NCBI GenBank assembly: GCA_015057305.1
Contig: SVES01000013.1
Coordinates: forward strand, 1-64,000
DNA length: 64,000 nucleotides
From: Pseudobutyrivibrio ruminis
GTDB taxonomy: Bacteria; Bacillota; Clostridia; Lachnospirales; Lachnospiraceae
Direction: 5' to 3'
A program made the position numbers and the translations under genes. Positions 36,431 through 45,827 of this stretch are shown in pieces. The notes beneath the pieces were generated by a model that saw nothing but the letters and a program-made list of their open reading frames with translations, had not been told where the DNA came from and searched no databases. How positions within the stretch are numbered: the first letter of the stretch is position 1; each line of letters begins with the position of its first letter.

Positions 36431-37405
36431 CTACTTTAGTACCTCAAAAACCTCCCTTGGAAGAACTTGTAGTATACTGTCTTTATTCTTTCCCTCTAAA
36501 TAATACTCACTTAGATTTGCTTTCTGATATCTTTTTACAGAGTCATCCTTAGTAGCATCCTCTAATAGTTTTGTATAATATCGCTCCCAGCTAAAGAAAT
36601 CGCTACTTTCAACATATTCTTCAGTGTGTTCTAAAATATCATCTATTCCTTTGATATCAATAACACCAGACTTTAAAATCAGCCATTCAAAAGACTCTGG
36701 AAAATACATACCCACATTTCCGCTTATATTTGAATGAGCTACCACTTGTGCAACATAGGCGCCAAAAGCTGCGCCATCCGCTATAACAATAACTGGATTA
36801 TCACTTGATAATTCCTTTAATCTAGGAATTATATTAGAATTTCCACCTGCGCTAACACACTTATTTTCATTTAATATCTTAGTAAAAAACTGAAAACCTG
36901 ATTTTTCGTCCTCAACTAAAATAACATATTTCTTTTTATTAACTTTCAGTGATGAATAAATTGGATAAAACTCATTATATATCTTTTCAGGAAAATGATA
37001 TTTCCCTGTTGTTCTTATCCCATATATCTCATTTACACTATATGGCAAATTATACAAAGGTTGTCTAGTTATCAAAACATAGTAATTGGATGTATTTTTA
37101 ATTACACTAGCAAATTCTTCTGTGAAAACAAACGAATAGTCCTCATCAATAAACACTATTGTATTATCATAAGATTTAATTAACACATCCCATATGCTAG
37201 AATCACCAGTAAAAGCAACACAAGGAACATCTGATGTTATTCTTATCCCTGACTCTTCCCTGAATCTCCCATAGGTCTGCAACAAATCAATTAATGTAGT
37301 CTTGCCCGTAGCACTATCGCCCTGGATTACTGTGATATTTCTTTTTATTGTAAACTCATATTTAAGTCTTTCGGCTTCTATAATTACTTTATGTTTTCCC
37401 TTCAT
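36431..37405 (-). CDS. P-loop ATPase-like protein with C-terminal region possibly Toprim/OLD-like
   Basis: ITVIQGDSATGKTTLIDLL (Walker A), NTIVFIDEDYSFV, then KKYVILVEDEKSGFQFFTKIL and PVIVIADGAAFGAYV. Confidence 0.6.
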   Translation of the reverse strand: MKGKHKVIIEAERLKYEFTIKRNITVIQGDSATGKTTLIDLLQTYGRFREESGIRITSDVPCVAFTGDSSIWDVLIKSYDNTIVFIDEDYSFVFTEEFASVIKNTSNYYVLITRQPLYNLPYSVNEIYGIRTTGKYHFPEKIYNEFYPIYSSLKVNKKKYVILVEDEKSGFQFFTKILNENKCVSAGGNSNIIPRLKELSSDNPVIVIADGAAFGAYVAQVVAHSNISGNVGMYFPESFEWLILKSGVIDIKGIDDILEHTEEYVESSDFFSWERYYTKLLEDATKDDSVKRYQKANLSEYYLEGKNKDSILQVLPREVFEVLK

Positions 37406-37414
37406 ACGTTCACC

Positions 37415-37852
37415 TTAAATATAATCCAATGCCACGTCTGTATACTCATCCATATTCGTAACGATGGTATCATTATTCAATATTTTGATTTTAAAAGGTT
37501 CCATATCATTGAATGGCATAAAATATCTCAGATTTACAGTAATATCTTTCACTTCTCCTATCTTCAGTAGCCATTTTGCACAATTTTCACCACAGCTTGT
37601 TGCATTAAAAACTAAATCCGGTCTTCCGTAAGCACTAATCAATGTTTGAACACCACCCGATAATCTTTCAGGAGGGATAGGTCCAAGTACTTCACTTTGA
37701 ATCAATTGATCACTTACAACTTTTGATTTATCAATATCTTCAATCATTTGCTGAACTAACTCATCTTTGAACCATTCTGGATTGTAGTTAAACTTAAACC
37801 ATGATGGTCCATGCATTACATTATCTTTTTCACCAAAATAAATTGAAAGCAT
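37415..37852 (-). CDS. DUF4869-like protein
   Basis: MLSIYFGEKDNVMHGPSWFKFNYNPEWFKDELVQQMIEDIDKSKV; immediately upstream of the ATPase gene. Confidence 0.65.
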   Translation of the reverse strand: MLSIYFGEKDNVMHGPSWFKFNYNPEWFKDELVQQMIEDIDKSKVVSDQLIQSEVLGPIPPERLSGGVQTLISAYGRPDLVFNATSCGENCAKWLLKIGEVKDITVNLRYFMPFNDMEPFKIKILNNDTIVTNMDEYTDVALDYI

Positions 37853-37945
37853 ATTATCTCCTCAAACAACTCTACTACATCTTATATAAGATTATAACAT
37901 ATAAGCTAAAACTTGCATTAAATCAATCCTCTCCCAAATATTCCC

Positions 37946-38998
37946 TCACACATCCCCTATCTCCGCCATCACCTTCACATACTCTTCCTTCTTATCTCTC
38001 ATAAGCTCAAAACCGTCCACAATATTTGCCAACTCAAGTTTGTGAGTAATTAGCTTCTCAGGCTTTACCGCTCCCTGCTGCAATCTTCCTAGCACATAGT
38101 GCCAGTCATCATCCAAATCATGGGTGAAAGATGAGTTCCATGTGCCAACAATTTTCAACTGATTCCTAAGAATTTGCCAATAAACATTTCTAGGTATATC
38201 CATGTCTGAATGGGGATTGCCAACAGTGCAAACCACACCACCTGGGGCTGCCGCACTGATTCCGGTAAGAAGGCTTTCATTAGAACCTATGCATTCAAAA
38301 AAGATGTCTACATCTGAAACCTCAGAAACATAATGTTCCTCGTCTACTCCCAGTTCCATGACCTTCTCTTTTTGTAGCTTTTTATTTCCTATCGTATATA
38401 CGTTTTCAAAACCTAAGTCCTTCAGAAACATTGTTACTAATAGTCCGATAGTTCCAAGCCCCATTACTACCACATTACTATTAAATAAATCACTTAAGTT
38501 GCTAGAACCTATATCATATCCCTTCGCTTTCAAGACCTGCCTGATTGCATGGACAGCCACAGCCATTGGCTCCATCATTGCAGCCTGTTCCATCAAAACT
38601 GATGAACCAAGCTCAATCAAGTTCCATTCTGGCACAGCCACATATTCAGCGAATCCTCCATCCACCCGGGAGCCTAAGTAGGAGTAGTTTTTACACATTT
38701 CATATTTTTTGTCTATGCAACACTGGCACTTCTTGCATGGTATCAGTGGAAAAATCCCTACAGACTTTCCTATCCAATCCCCATGCACGCCTGCCCCTGC
38801 TTCCAGTACTTCGCCTGCAAACTCGTGACCAATCACAAGAGGCATATTGTGCGCACCATCCTTATAAGCTCTAGGAATGTCTGACCCACATATGCCGCAT
38901 GCCTTTACATGGACTAAAACCTCCCCCTGCTTAGGGGAAGGTTTTGAAATATCTTCTATCTTTAATTTGCCAACATCTTTTAAAACTAACGCCTTCAT
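37946..38998 (-). CDS. Zinc-dependent medium-chain dehydrogenase (alditol-phosphate dehydrogenase, TarJ-like)
   Basis: GEVLVHVKACGICGSDIPRAY, PLVIGHEFAGEVLEAG, CKKCQCCIDKKYEMC (structural Zn). Confidence 0.88.
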   Translation of the reverse strand: MKALVLKDVGKLKIEDISKPSPKQGEVLVHVKACGICGSDIPRAYKDGAHNMPLVIGHEFAGEVLEAGAGVHGDWIGKSVGIFPLIPCKKCQCCIDKKYEMCKNYSYLGSRVDGGFAEYVAVPEWNLIELGSSVLMEQAAMMEPMAVAVHAIRQVLKAKGYDIGSSNLSDLFNSNVVVMGLGTIGLLVTMFLKDLGFENVYTIGNKKLQKEKVMELGVDEEHYVSEVSDVDIFFECIGSNESLLTGISAAAPGGVVCTVGNPHSDMDIPRNVYWQILRNQLKIVGTWNSSFTHDLDDDWHYVLGRLQQGAVKPEKLITHKLELANIVDGFELMRDKKEEYVKVMAEIGDV

Positions 38999-39696
38999 TA
39001 TTTCGCCTTTATCTGTTCCTTAAATCTATCTAAATCATCCCCAGTTGTTATTTTATAATTCCTCTCGTCACCTGAAATCATATGCATTTTCATGCCTGCC
39101 AAAATTGCCGGTTCGGTGGAACCATTAATGTTTAGAATTTCACCAGACGCCATCAACCTTTGATTTGCTTTTAAATATTTCCCATAGATAAAAGTCTCAG
39201 GAGACTGTCCTGCAAATACCTGCTTACGATCAAGTAATGCATCTATCTGCTGTCCTTCTTTACTCAAGTACACCGTGTCCTTCATAGGTAGCACCGGAAT
39301 CACTCCATCGTATCCACTGAGTGCATCAAAGGAAGCTTGGATTGTTGATAAATCCAGGTTTGGTCTTGCACTATCGTGGATAAACACATTATCATTTGGC
39401 TTGGCAAAAGCATTTATGTCCAAAAGAGCATTGTATATTGACATCTGCCTATTTTCACCTGGTGCTGAATAGCCGCAAATCTTCTTATCAACACAATACT
39501 CAGCTGCCCATTTTTCAATTTCGTGAATCCACTGATTGTGAGCTACAATCTGAATTTTATCTATCCAGTTGCTATTTTCTAGAGTCTCCAGGCTATATAT
39601 GATGATGGGTTTGTCTTCCACCTTTATATACTGCTTTGGGATATCTCCTCCAAGCCTTTGCCCTGTCCCGCCAGACAACAAAATCGCTATATTCAT
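38998..39696 (-). CDS. IspD/TarI family cytidylyltransferase
   Basis: IAILLSGGTGQRLGGDIPKQYIKVEDKPIIIYSLE; VFIHDSARPN; ITTGDDLDRF. Confidence 0.9.
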   Translation of the reverse strand: MNIAILLSGGTGQRLGGDIPKQYIKVEDKPIIIYSLETLENSNWIDKIQIVAHNQWIHEIEKWAAEYCVDKKICGYSAPGENRQMSIYNALLDINAFAKPNDNVFIHDSARPNLDLSTIQASFDALSGYDGVIPVLPMKDTVYLSKEGQQIDALLDRKQVFAGQSPETFIYGKYLKANQRLMASGEILNINGSTEPAILAGMKMHMISGDERNYKITTGDDLDRFKEQIKAK

Positions 39697-39705
39697 ACTT
39701 TTTCC

Positions 39706-40368
39706 TTATATGTTCAACTCTCTAATGTCCTTTAAAATTTCACTATATGGACGCCCCTGTCCAAAAAGCACTGTGGTTCCCAGCACAAAGCCGTCCAATC
39801 CCATTGGCGCATATTTTAAAATTTTGTCCTTTGCGCAGGCACCATCCCAATATAATTTGAAATCCATTTCTTCTTTTAAAGTCAATAGACGTTCTATTTT
39901 CTGTCCTACATATGGTAGATACATCTGACCTGCATTTCCTGGATTTACAGACATTACAAGTACCTTGTCCACTATCCTGAGCATTTCCATAATTGTTTCT
40001 ATACTTGTACCAGGATTTATGGCAATACCTGGCACCATTCCTGCATTTATAATTTTTTGCAGAGTGGTAGATGGATGATATTCAGCCTCGGGATGAATAT
40101 AAATTGTATCGCCCTTGCGTAAATTTCGTATAAATAAATCTATAGTATTGCTAGGATGCTCCACCATCAAATGAACGTCCATAGGTTTATACGTAACCCT
40201 GGAAATATATGTCATATCATTTAGCGACATGGCAAAATTTGGCACATAACGTCCATCCATAATATCGATGTGAAAGGAATCTATGCCCGCATTTTCCAAA
40301 TCGTTTATTTCTCTGGCAAGATGCCCAAAATTGGCGCACATCATTGACGCATTCAGTTCAAAACTCAT
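39706..40368 (-). CDS. Ribulose-phosphate 3-epimerase family protein
   Basis: ASMMCANFGHLAREINDLENAGIDSFHIDIMDGRYVPNFAM, PMDVHLMVEHP, VLVMSVNPGNAGQMY. Confidence 0.9.
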   Translation of the reverse strand: MSFELNASMMCANFGHLAREINDLENAGIDSFHIDIMDGRYVPNFAMSLNDMTYISRVTYKPMDVHLMVEHPSNTIDLFIRNLRKGDTIYIHPEAEYHPSTTLQKIINAGMVPGIAINPGTSIETIMEMLRIVDKVLVMSVNPGNAGQMYLPYVGQKIERLLTLKEEMDFKLYWDGACAKDKILKYAPMGLDGFVLGTTVLFGQGRPYSEILKDIRELNI

Positions 40369-41735
40369 AAGCTCTCCTTTTCAAGTACATTCACATTCTG
40401 AATCATTATTGGTTTCTCTAATTTTTCATATAGTTGAACAATACTGCTTTGATCACCATAATAGGCATCACTAATAGCAATTGCTCTATCCATATCGGCG
40501 GTATCGTCGTATATACCCCAACCCTCAGCTTTGTACTTAGCAACTATTTCTTTATATTGCTCAGATATTTCTGGCACCATACTATCAAGAGTGGCTACAA
40601 TCAATGGATGTGGACGCCACAGCAGAGCAATATCATCCTTATTTTCCTTAAAAACAGCAAGAGCATCTTTGATTTTATCAATCATTTTTTGCTCCTCATT
40701 TAAAATAGCAACCACTCCAGTGTTATAGAATATTACTTTCTTCATGGAGCCATCTGGTTTCTTCATAATCTTCAGCCATTCTTCTGGGATGACCTGATCT
40801 TCTTTCTTTAGTAATTTCAGCTTTTCGAACTTAGGTGAACCTGTCCCCTTTATTTTACGCTCCCATGTGTCTCTAGTCTCTTCCCCAAAATGATTTGTCA
40901 GTATTTTTACATAGGCTTCCTTCATTTTTTCAGACTGCAAAATTACTTCGTCTGCATTAATTACACCCTTTGTTAATGCAAATCCCATTAAATGCTCCAT
41001 GGTCTTCTCATTATCTAAATCTGGTTCACTTAAAACGAAATAAGGAATATATACAAGTTTTTCAGTAAACGCCTTTAATTTATCAGAATAAAAAAATGGA
41101 TGTACTGAGGTTACATAATTCATATCATCATAAGGATTGTGAATATATATTTCATCCGGATGCTCCTTTGCAAAATCGAAAGTCTCATACGAAGTAATTG
41201 GAACATTATCTGGATATTCATTTCCCTCATAATGCATTTCTTTCATGCTTCCATCGGGATTTCTATCAAAATATGGTATAGGTATAACTAAAGCCTCACA
41301 ATTGCTTTCTTCCTTGGCTTTAAGCCACACGCTTTCCAGGGAATCCCACATACTTGCCTTATAGGGGAGAAATACCACAAGCTTGTTGATTTCTATCTCT
41401 TCGTTGGCACTTTTTTCTATTTTATTAACTATGGTTTCCAAACGAGCTTTGGCTGAATCTGCCGACAGACCTTGGTCAGAAATTATTTCTTCGTTTATTT
41501 CATAAATTATTTCGCAGAATTCCTCTAAAACAGATACAGTAGGATGGCCTAAGCCCTCTTCCTCCTCGATAAATGTTCCAAATTCTATTGCTTTTTGCTG
41601 TTCAGCTTGAAGATATTGTGATGCTTTTGCTGCATTATAACTATTAGGGCTTAGCTCCAAAACTATGCCCTCGTTATATTTTCTCAACAATTTAATATAG
41701 TTTTCTACCTGCCTAAATTTGAATTTACGCATCAC
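40365..41735 (-). CDS. CDP-glycerol glycerophosphotransferase-like / GT-B fold hypothetical protein
   Basis: VVFLPYKASMWDSLESVWLKAKEE, IALLWRPHPLIVAT, ISDAYYGDQSSIVQLYEKLEKPIMIQN. Confidence 0.68.
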   Translation of the reverse strand: MMRKFKFRQVENYIKLLRKYNEGIVLELSPNSYNAAKASQYLQAEQQKAIEFGTFIEEEEGLGHPTVSVLEEFCEIIYEINEEIISDQGLSADSAKARLETIVNKIEKSANEEIEINKLVVFLPYKASMWDSLESVWLKAKEESNCEALVIPIPYFDRNPDGSMKEMHYEGNEYPDNVPITSYETFDFAKEHPDEIYIHNPYDDMNYVTSVHPFFYSDKLKAFTEKLVYIPYFVLSEPDLDNEKTMEHLMGFALTKGVINADEVILQSEKMKEAYVKILTNHFGEETRDTWERKIKGTGSPKFEKLKLLKKEDQVIPEEWLKIMKKPDGSMKKVIFYNTGVVAILNEEQKMIDKIKDALAVFKENKDDIALLWRPHPLIVATLDSMVPEISEQYKEIVAKYKAEGWGIYDDTADMDRAIAISDAYYGDQSSIVQLYEKLEKPIMIQNVNVLEKESL

Positions 41736-42472
41736 TCTCTCCCAATAAACTCTACTATTTTATCCACAGTAATATAAGTCTGCTCCTCCACTGTTACTGC
41801 AGGCTCTCCATCCCCTGCTTGCATACCATAGTCCCCAAAATATCCATGGCAGCCTCCATCAATAACAACCTCTTGATAGTCTTTAGGAAGATTAGATAAA
41901 TATTTGTTGTATTTTTCAATATTTAAAACCTGGTCCTCCGAACCTCTGACTAGAAGTGTGTCCATCTCAGGCTCATCTGACAAATCCTTTGTTGAATAAG
42001 CTGCTAAAAGTATCAAACCCTCATATTCACTTTGATGTCTGTTGGCGTAAAGACATGCCATTGCTCCTCCAAGGCTATGGCCTCCTATATACCAATCCTC
42101 AATTTCAGGATATTTTGCTTGAATTCCTCTAGCTCCATTGGCATCTAGCATAGCCAGATAATATGGCATCTCAACCACCACTCCAAATATTCCTTGCTCC
42201 GCTAACTGCTCCATAAGTGGTGCATATGCCTCAGTCTCAACCAATCCACCTGGATAAAAGATAAATCCTGCCACCGGTTCTTCTGGTTCGAAAACTATTG
42301 TATTATCAACGTAGCTTACAGTAACTCCCTCAGCTGGTTCATTGATATAGGACCAAGCACGATCCGTCGCCTTGTAATAATCATCAACATAATTAAAAAA
42401 GCCAAATACCGCAAATACGATTATCGCAAATACGATAATAACCACTATTCTTTTTTTATTCTTATTATTCAT
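41732..42472 (-). CDS. Membrane-anchored alpha/beta hydrolase
   Basis: N-terminal TM helix; GFIFYPGGLVE; YIGGHSLGGAMACLYA (GHSLGG nucleophile elbow); VIDGGCHGYFGDYG. Confidence 0.88.
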   Translation of the reverse strand: MNNKNKKRIVVIIVFAIIVFAVFGFFNYVDDYYKATDRAWSYINEPAEGVTVSYVDNTIVFEPEEPVAGFIFYPGGLVETEAYAPLMEQLAEQGIFGVVVEMPYYLAMLDANGARGIQAKYPEIEDWYIGGHSLGGAMACLYANRHQSEYEGLILLAAYSTKDLSDEPEMDTLLVRGSEDQVLNIEKYNKYLSNLPKDYQEVVIDGGCHGYFGDYGMQAGDGEPAVTVEEQTYITVDKIVEFIGRE

Positions 42473-42504
42473 TTATACCCAAAACCTCTTTTAAATATTC
42501 CCCC

Positions 42505-43170
42505 TTAATGCGTTGCCAACCTATTTATCTGAGTTGCAATATAACCTGCTCCATATCCATTATCTATATTCACTACAGAAATGCCATTGGCACATGAATT
42601 TATCATAGTAAGAAGAGCCGACATACCTCCCATATTAGCTCCGTAGCCTACGCTAGTTGGTACAGCTATTACTGGAACCTTGACCAGGCCTCCAACAACT
42701 GATGCCAAGGCGCCTTCCATTCCTGCCACTGCCACTACGCAATTTGCTTCATTTAGTACGTCCACATTTGATAGTAAACGATGAATACCGCTCACCCCTA
42801 CATCATACACTCTGTTCACTTTACTTCCAAAGTATTCTATGGTGCCAGCTGCCTCTTCTGCAACTGGTATATCTGCGGTGCCAGCTGTCACTACAGCAAC
42901 ATTTCCAATAAGTTTATCCTTAGGTATTTGCTTTTCTGTAGGTATAACCTTGAGAATTCTGCTAATTTTATCATAGCTTGCCTCAGGCAGTGCCGCTTTT
43001 ACTATATTGTACTGGTGCTCACTAGCCCTGGTGCCAAATGCCTGCCCCTCTGTTTCATACATTTTCTTATATATATCAACAAGATATTCATCTGGCTTAC
43101 CTTGGCAAAAAATTACTTCAGGAAAGCCTGTACGGTTCATTCTGTCGTGATCCAACTTTGCAAAATCCAT
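42505..43170 (-). CDS. larB: Nickel pincer cofactor biosynthesis protein LarB
   Basis: AVVTAGTADIPVAEEAAGTIEYFGSKVNRVYDVGVSGIHRLL; VAGMEGALASVVGGLVKVPVIAVPTSVGYGA. Confidence 0.92.
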   Translation of the reverse strand: MDFAKLDHDRMNRTGFPEVIFCQGKPDEYLVDIYKKMYETEGQAFGTRASEHQYNIVKAALPEASYDKISRILKVIPTEKQIPKDKLIGNVAVVTAGTADIPVAEEAAGTIEYFGSKVNRVYDVGVSGIHRLLSNVDVLNEANCVVAVAGMEGALASVVGGLVKVPVIAVPTSVGYGANMGGMSALLTMINSCANGISVVNIDNGYGAGYIATQINRLATH

Positions 43171-43212
43171 GTAAACGACCTCCTATACTTTTTTATTATA
43201 GCATAAAAACGA

Positions 43213-43238
43213 AAAGAACCAGGTAAAACTGGTTCTTT
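43213..43238 (-). terminator. Intrinsic terminator
   Basis: AAAGAACCAG-GTAAAA-CTGGTTCTTTTT downstream of the DUF1292 gene region. Confidence 0.7.
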
Positions 43239-43249
43239 TTATTATCAAT

Positions 43250-43510
43250 TTATATCATTTCCATGTAAGCTTCTGCCACTCTATTATAATCATGTTGATT
43301 TGTAATTTTTTCTACCTTGAAGTCATCCTCCTCCAGCTTGACCCGATAGATGAAACAGCCTTCGTCACTGACCGTGTCGCCGTCCACTAATGCGGCAGCC
43401 ACATAGCCTTTATTTTCAAATTCAAACTGGTCTATAACGGCCATCTCAACTTCGTCGCCGTCCTTTGTATTAACCACAAATGTGATGTACTCTTTAAATT
43501 CATTATCCAT
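43250..43510 (-). CDS. DUF1292 domain protein
   Basis: VDGDTVSDEGCFIYRVKLEEDDFKVEKI, small acidic DUF1292-type protein. Confidence 0.75.
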   Translation of the reverse strand: MDNEFKEYITFVVNTKDGDEVEMAVIDQFEFENKGYVAAALVDGDTVSDEGCFIYRVKLEEDDFKVEKITNQHDYNRVAEAYMEMI

Positions 43511-43634
43511 TATGGGTTCCTCCTTTTCAACGCGGTTCTCCCATCAAGTAAGATATATAGTACACTATAAATGTGTAAAGTATACGCAAAAATTATGAAC
43601 ACTTATAGAATATCATTTATAAGTGGGGCGCAAT

Positions 43635-45041
43635 TCACATTTTATCCAAACTCTCAGGTGGAATTGTAGTAAATCTAGAGGTCTTCGCCATAAGCGCATT
43701 AGCCTCAGCAGATAATTCCTCAAATACAGCCTTCATCTCCTCCAAGTCACTTGTTTCATTTATACCCATAGCATAGCTTTGCAAATTTATCGCAGAAAAC
43801 TGAATGTCGCTGATTATATCATTAAAGGTTGATTTAATTGAGTTGATTGCATTTGACAACTCCTTTAAATCTCCTGGATATTCCTCTACATCCGCCACAG
43901 CAAGGTTTCCCTTTTCCATCTCTTCAAGAATGTATTTTTGCTTTTCAATCATGGAAGATACATAGTTTACTAGCTCTGCCATTCTATTTTGCAGGTCTCC
44001 CAGTTCATCCTTCTCGCTGGAGATATCGATTCTAGCACTTAAATCTCCTTGCATAAGCTTATCCATTGCAGGATTAATCCTTTCAATTGGGAGAAGTATT
44101 TTTTTGATTGCCACAGTTATATCTGCTGCTGCAAAGAAAATGCATATTAGAGCCATAAGTAGGCTAATTCTTATGCCTCTATCTATGATTTTTGCCACAT
44201 TTCTTTCAGGATAGGCCACACCTAAAGTCCATCCTCCTGTACTAAGCTGTTCAACAGAATATACCATTCGAGTGCCATTATAATCCTCAGCCACCACTGT
44301 CTCATCCGAACCTGTTTCAATTAATTTTGCCACCTTAGGCATTACATCTTTAACATTAACCACCGAATTTACAGTTGGTTTGTAATCTTTATTAGGATGA
44401 GCAACAATATCTCCCTCGCTATCCAGCAAAAATCCATAAGCGCCATTTTCAAAATCTATGGAATTTATATAATCGTTTATGGTGCCTATTTCAGCATCTG
44501 CTCCAACAACTCCAACCAGTTTATCATCAATGAAAATTGGTGTAGCTATTGTCATATGCATCAAATCTGGTCTGGTTGCACTAGGATATGGGTCTATTAC
44601 TACCGTTTCTCCTGCCTCTTTAGCCTTCTCGTACCAAGGGCGCACACGTGGGTCCATTCCTGTTGGAAATGACACACCCTTAGCCATAAACATCTTTCCG
44701 TCCTCTGTTCCAACATACAAATTGAATAAATCATCATTGTTGGCAATAATGCTATCAAGGACCTTTTCAACATTTACTTCATCAAGAATCTCCAATGCTG
44801 CAAGACTGCATGCCACATCCTTTGTAATAGAATCCATTTTTCCAGCCCATGCATCAATTTGGCTTGCGCAAAGCTCATTGGCCAAATCCAGCTCCTTGTG
44901 CTGTTCCTTTATTACCCGCCTGCAGGTGTATATCATATTAACTGTAGAAAGAACAATAATTGTAACTAAAAGAGCATATACTACTCTTCTTGCCACCTTT
45001 CTTCTAATTGAATTCCTAGAATTCTTTATACCCTTTTCCAT
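43635..45041 (-). CDS. Cache + HAMP sensory protein lacking an MCP signalling domain
   Basis: RPWYEKAKEAGETVVIDPY, GVVGADAEI (dCache); KILLPIERINPAMDKLMQGDLSARIDISSEKDELGDLQNRM (HAMP); C-term ends without the MCP hairpin motif. Start at MEKGIKN after GGAGGT. Confidence 0.82.
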   Translation of the reverse strand: MEKGIKNSRNSIRRKVARRVVYALLVTIIVLSTVNMIYTCRRVIKEQHKELDLANELCASQIDAWAGKMDSITKDVACSLAALEILDEVNVEKVLDSIIANNDDLFNLYVGTEDGKMFMAKGVSFPTGMDPRVRPWYEKAKEAGETVVIDPYPSATRPDLMHMTIATPIFIDDKLVGVVGADAEIGTINDYINSIDFENGAYGFLLDSEGDIVAHPNKDYKPTVNSVVNVKDVMPKVAKLIETGSDETVVAEDYNGTRMVYSVEQLSTGGWTLGVAYPERNVAKIIDRGIRISLLMALICIFFAAADITVAIKKILLPIERINPAMDKLMQGDLSARIDISSEKDELGDLQNRMAELVNYVSSMIEKQKYILEEMEKGNLAVADVEEYPGDLKELSNAINSIKSTFNDIISDIQFSAINLQSYAMGINETSDLEEMKAVFEELSAEANALMAKTSRFTTIPPESLDKM

Positions 45042-45134
45042 TTCAATACCTCCACCATAAATGATAGATGTAAATTTTTTTATCAAGTATCTACATCTTA
45101 TTACATAAATTAGAGGATTTTGTGAAAAAAGTAT

Positions 45135-45824
45135 TTAAAATCTCGCAATTACAAAGCAATCATATCTAATTGCCTTTCCTGACAAGCTATAGGCAGGCTT
45201 TTCGTCAGCTAGATATGGACCTTTTAATGGTCTTTTAATAACAATTCTTTTGGGAGAAGCTGTAAATGCGGCATCTAACAATTCCCGTTCGGTTGAGCAC
45301 GGGCTTTCAAGCCTTTGTATAAGCTGAAATTTTTTCTTAATTAGAGCACTTTTTTGTCTTGCTGGAAACATAGGATCAAGTAAAACTATATCTGGCTTAT
45401 AATCAAGGCTTCTAAGAGCCTTTGTGCTGTCACCACAGATTAATTCCATTCTGCTTACTGCATCAGCCAATTCAGGAATAGCGCCGGCTCTTTCCAATCC
45501 GTCCTTAAGCAAAGTCGCAATTATCTCGTCAAATTCGTATAATTGTACCTTAAAGCCTGCTGCCGCCAAAATAAGAGAGTCCTCCCCAAAGCCTGCTGTT
45601 GCATCTACGATAGTTTGAGGCATTTCCTGTCCCTTTATTCTTGCTGCCTTTACAAGCAGCTCCCTTTGTAGATTCGACTGCTTTAATCTGGGAAGCATCT
45701 CCCTGAAATCCACATTTATAGACAAGCTTCCGTCAGTAAGAAATAGCCCCAAGTCACTTTGACTCAAGGCCATCCCTAAAGGTTTAAGCTTTTCATTTAG
45801 ATAATCAAGCTTTTCATTTGTCAT
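45135..45824 (-). CDS. rsmJ: Class I SAM methyltransferase, RsmJ-like
   Basis: VDATAGFGEDSLILAAAGFKVQLYE; DIVLLDPMFPARQKSALIKKKFQLIQRL. Confidence 0.82.
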   Translation of the reverse strand: MTNEKLDYLNEKLKPLGMALSQSDLGLFLTDGSLSINVDFREMLPRLKQSNLQRELLVKAARIKGQEMPQTIVDATAGFGEDSLILAAAGFKVQLYEFDEIIATLLKDGLERAGAIPELADAVSRMELICGDSTKALRSLDYKPDIVLLDPMFPARQKSALIKKKFQLIQRLESPCSTERELLDAAFTASPKRIVIKRPLKGPYLADEKPAYSLSGKAIRYDCFVIARF

Positions 45825-45827
45825 TTA

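Noticed and set aside
44479-45060. 193-aa plus-strand ORF
   Set aside because: Antisense to a clear Cache-HAMP gene, with low-complexity Ser/Ala-rich composition and no RBS.
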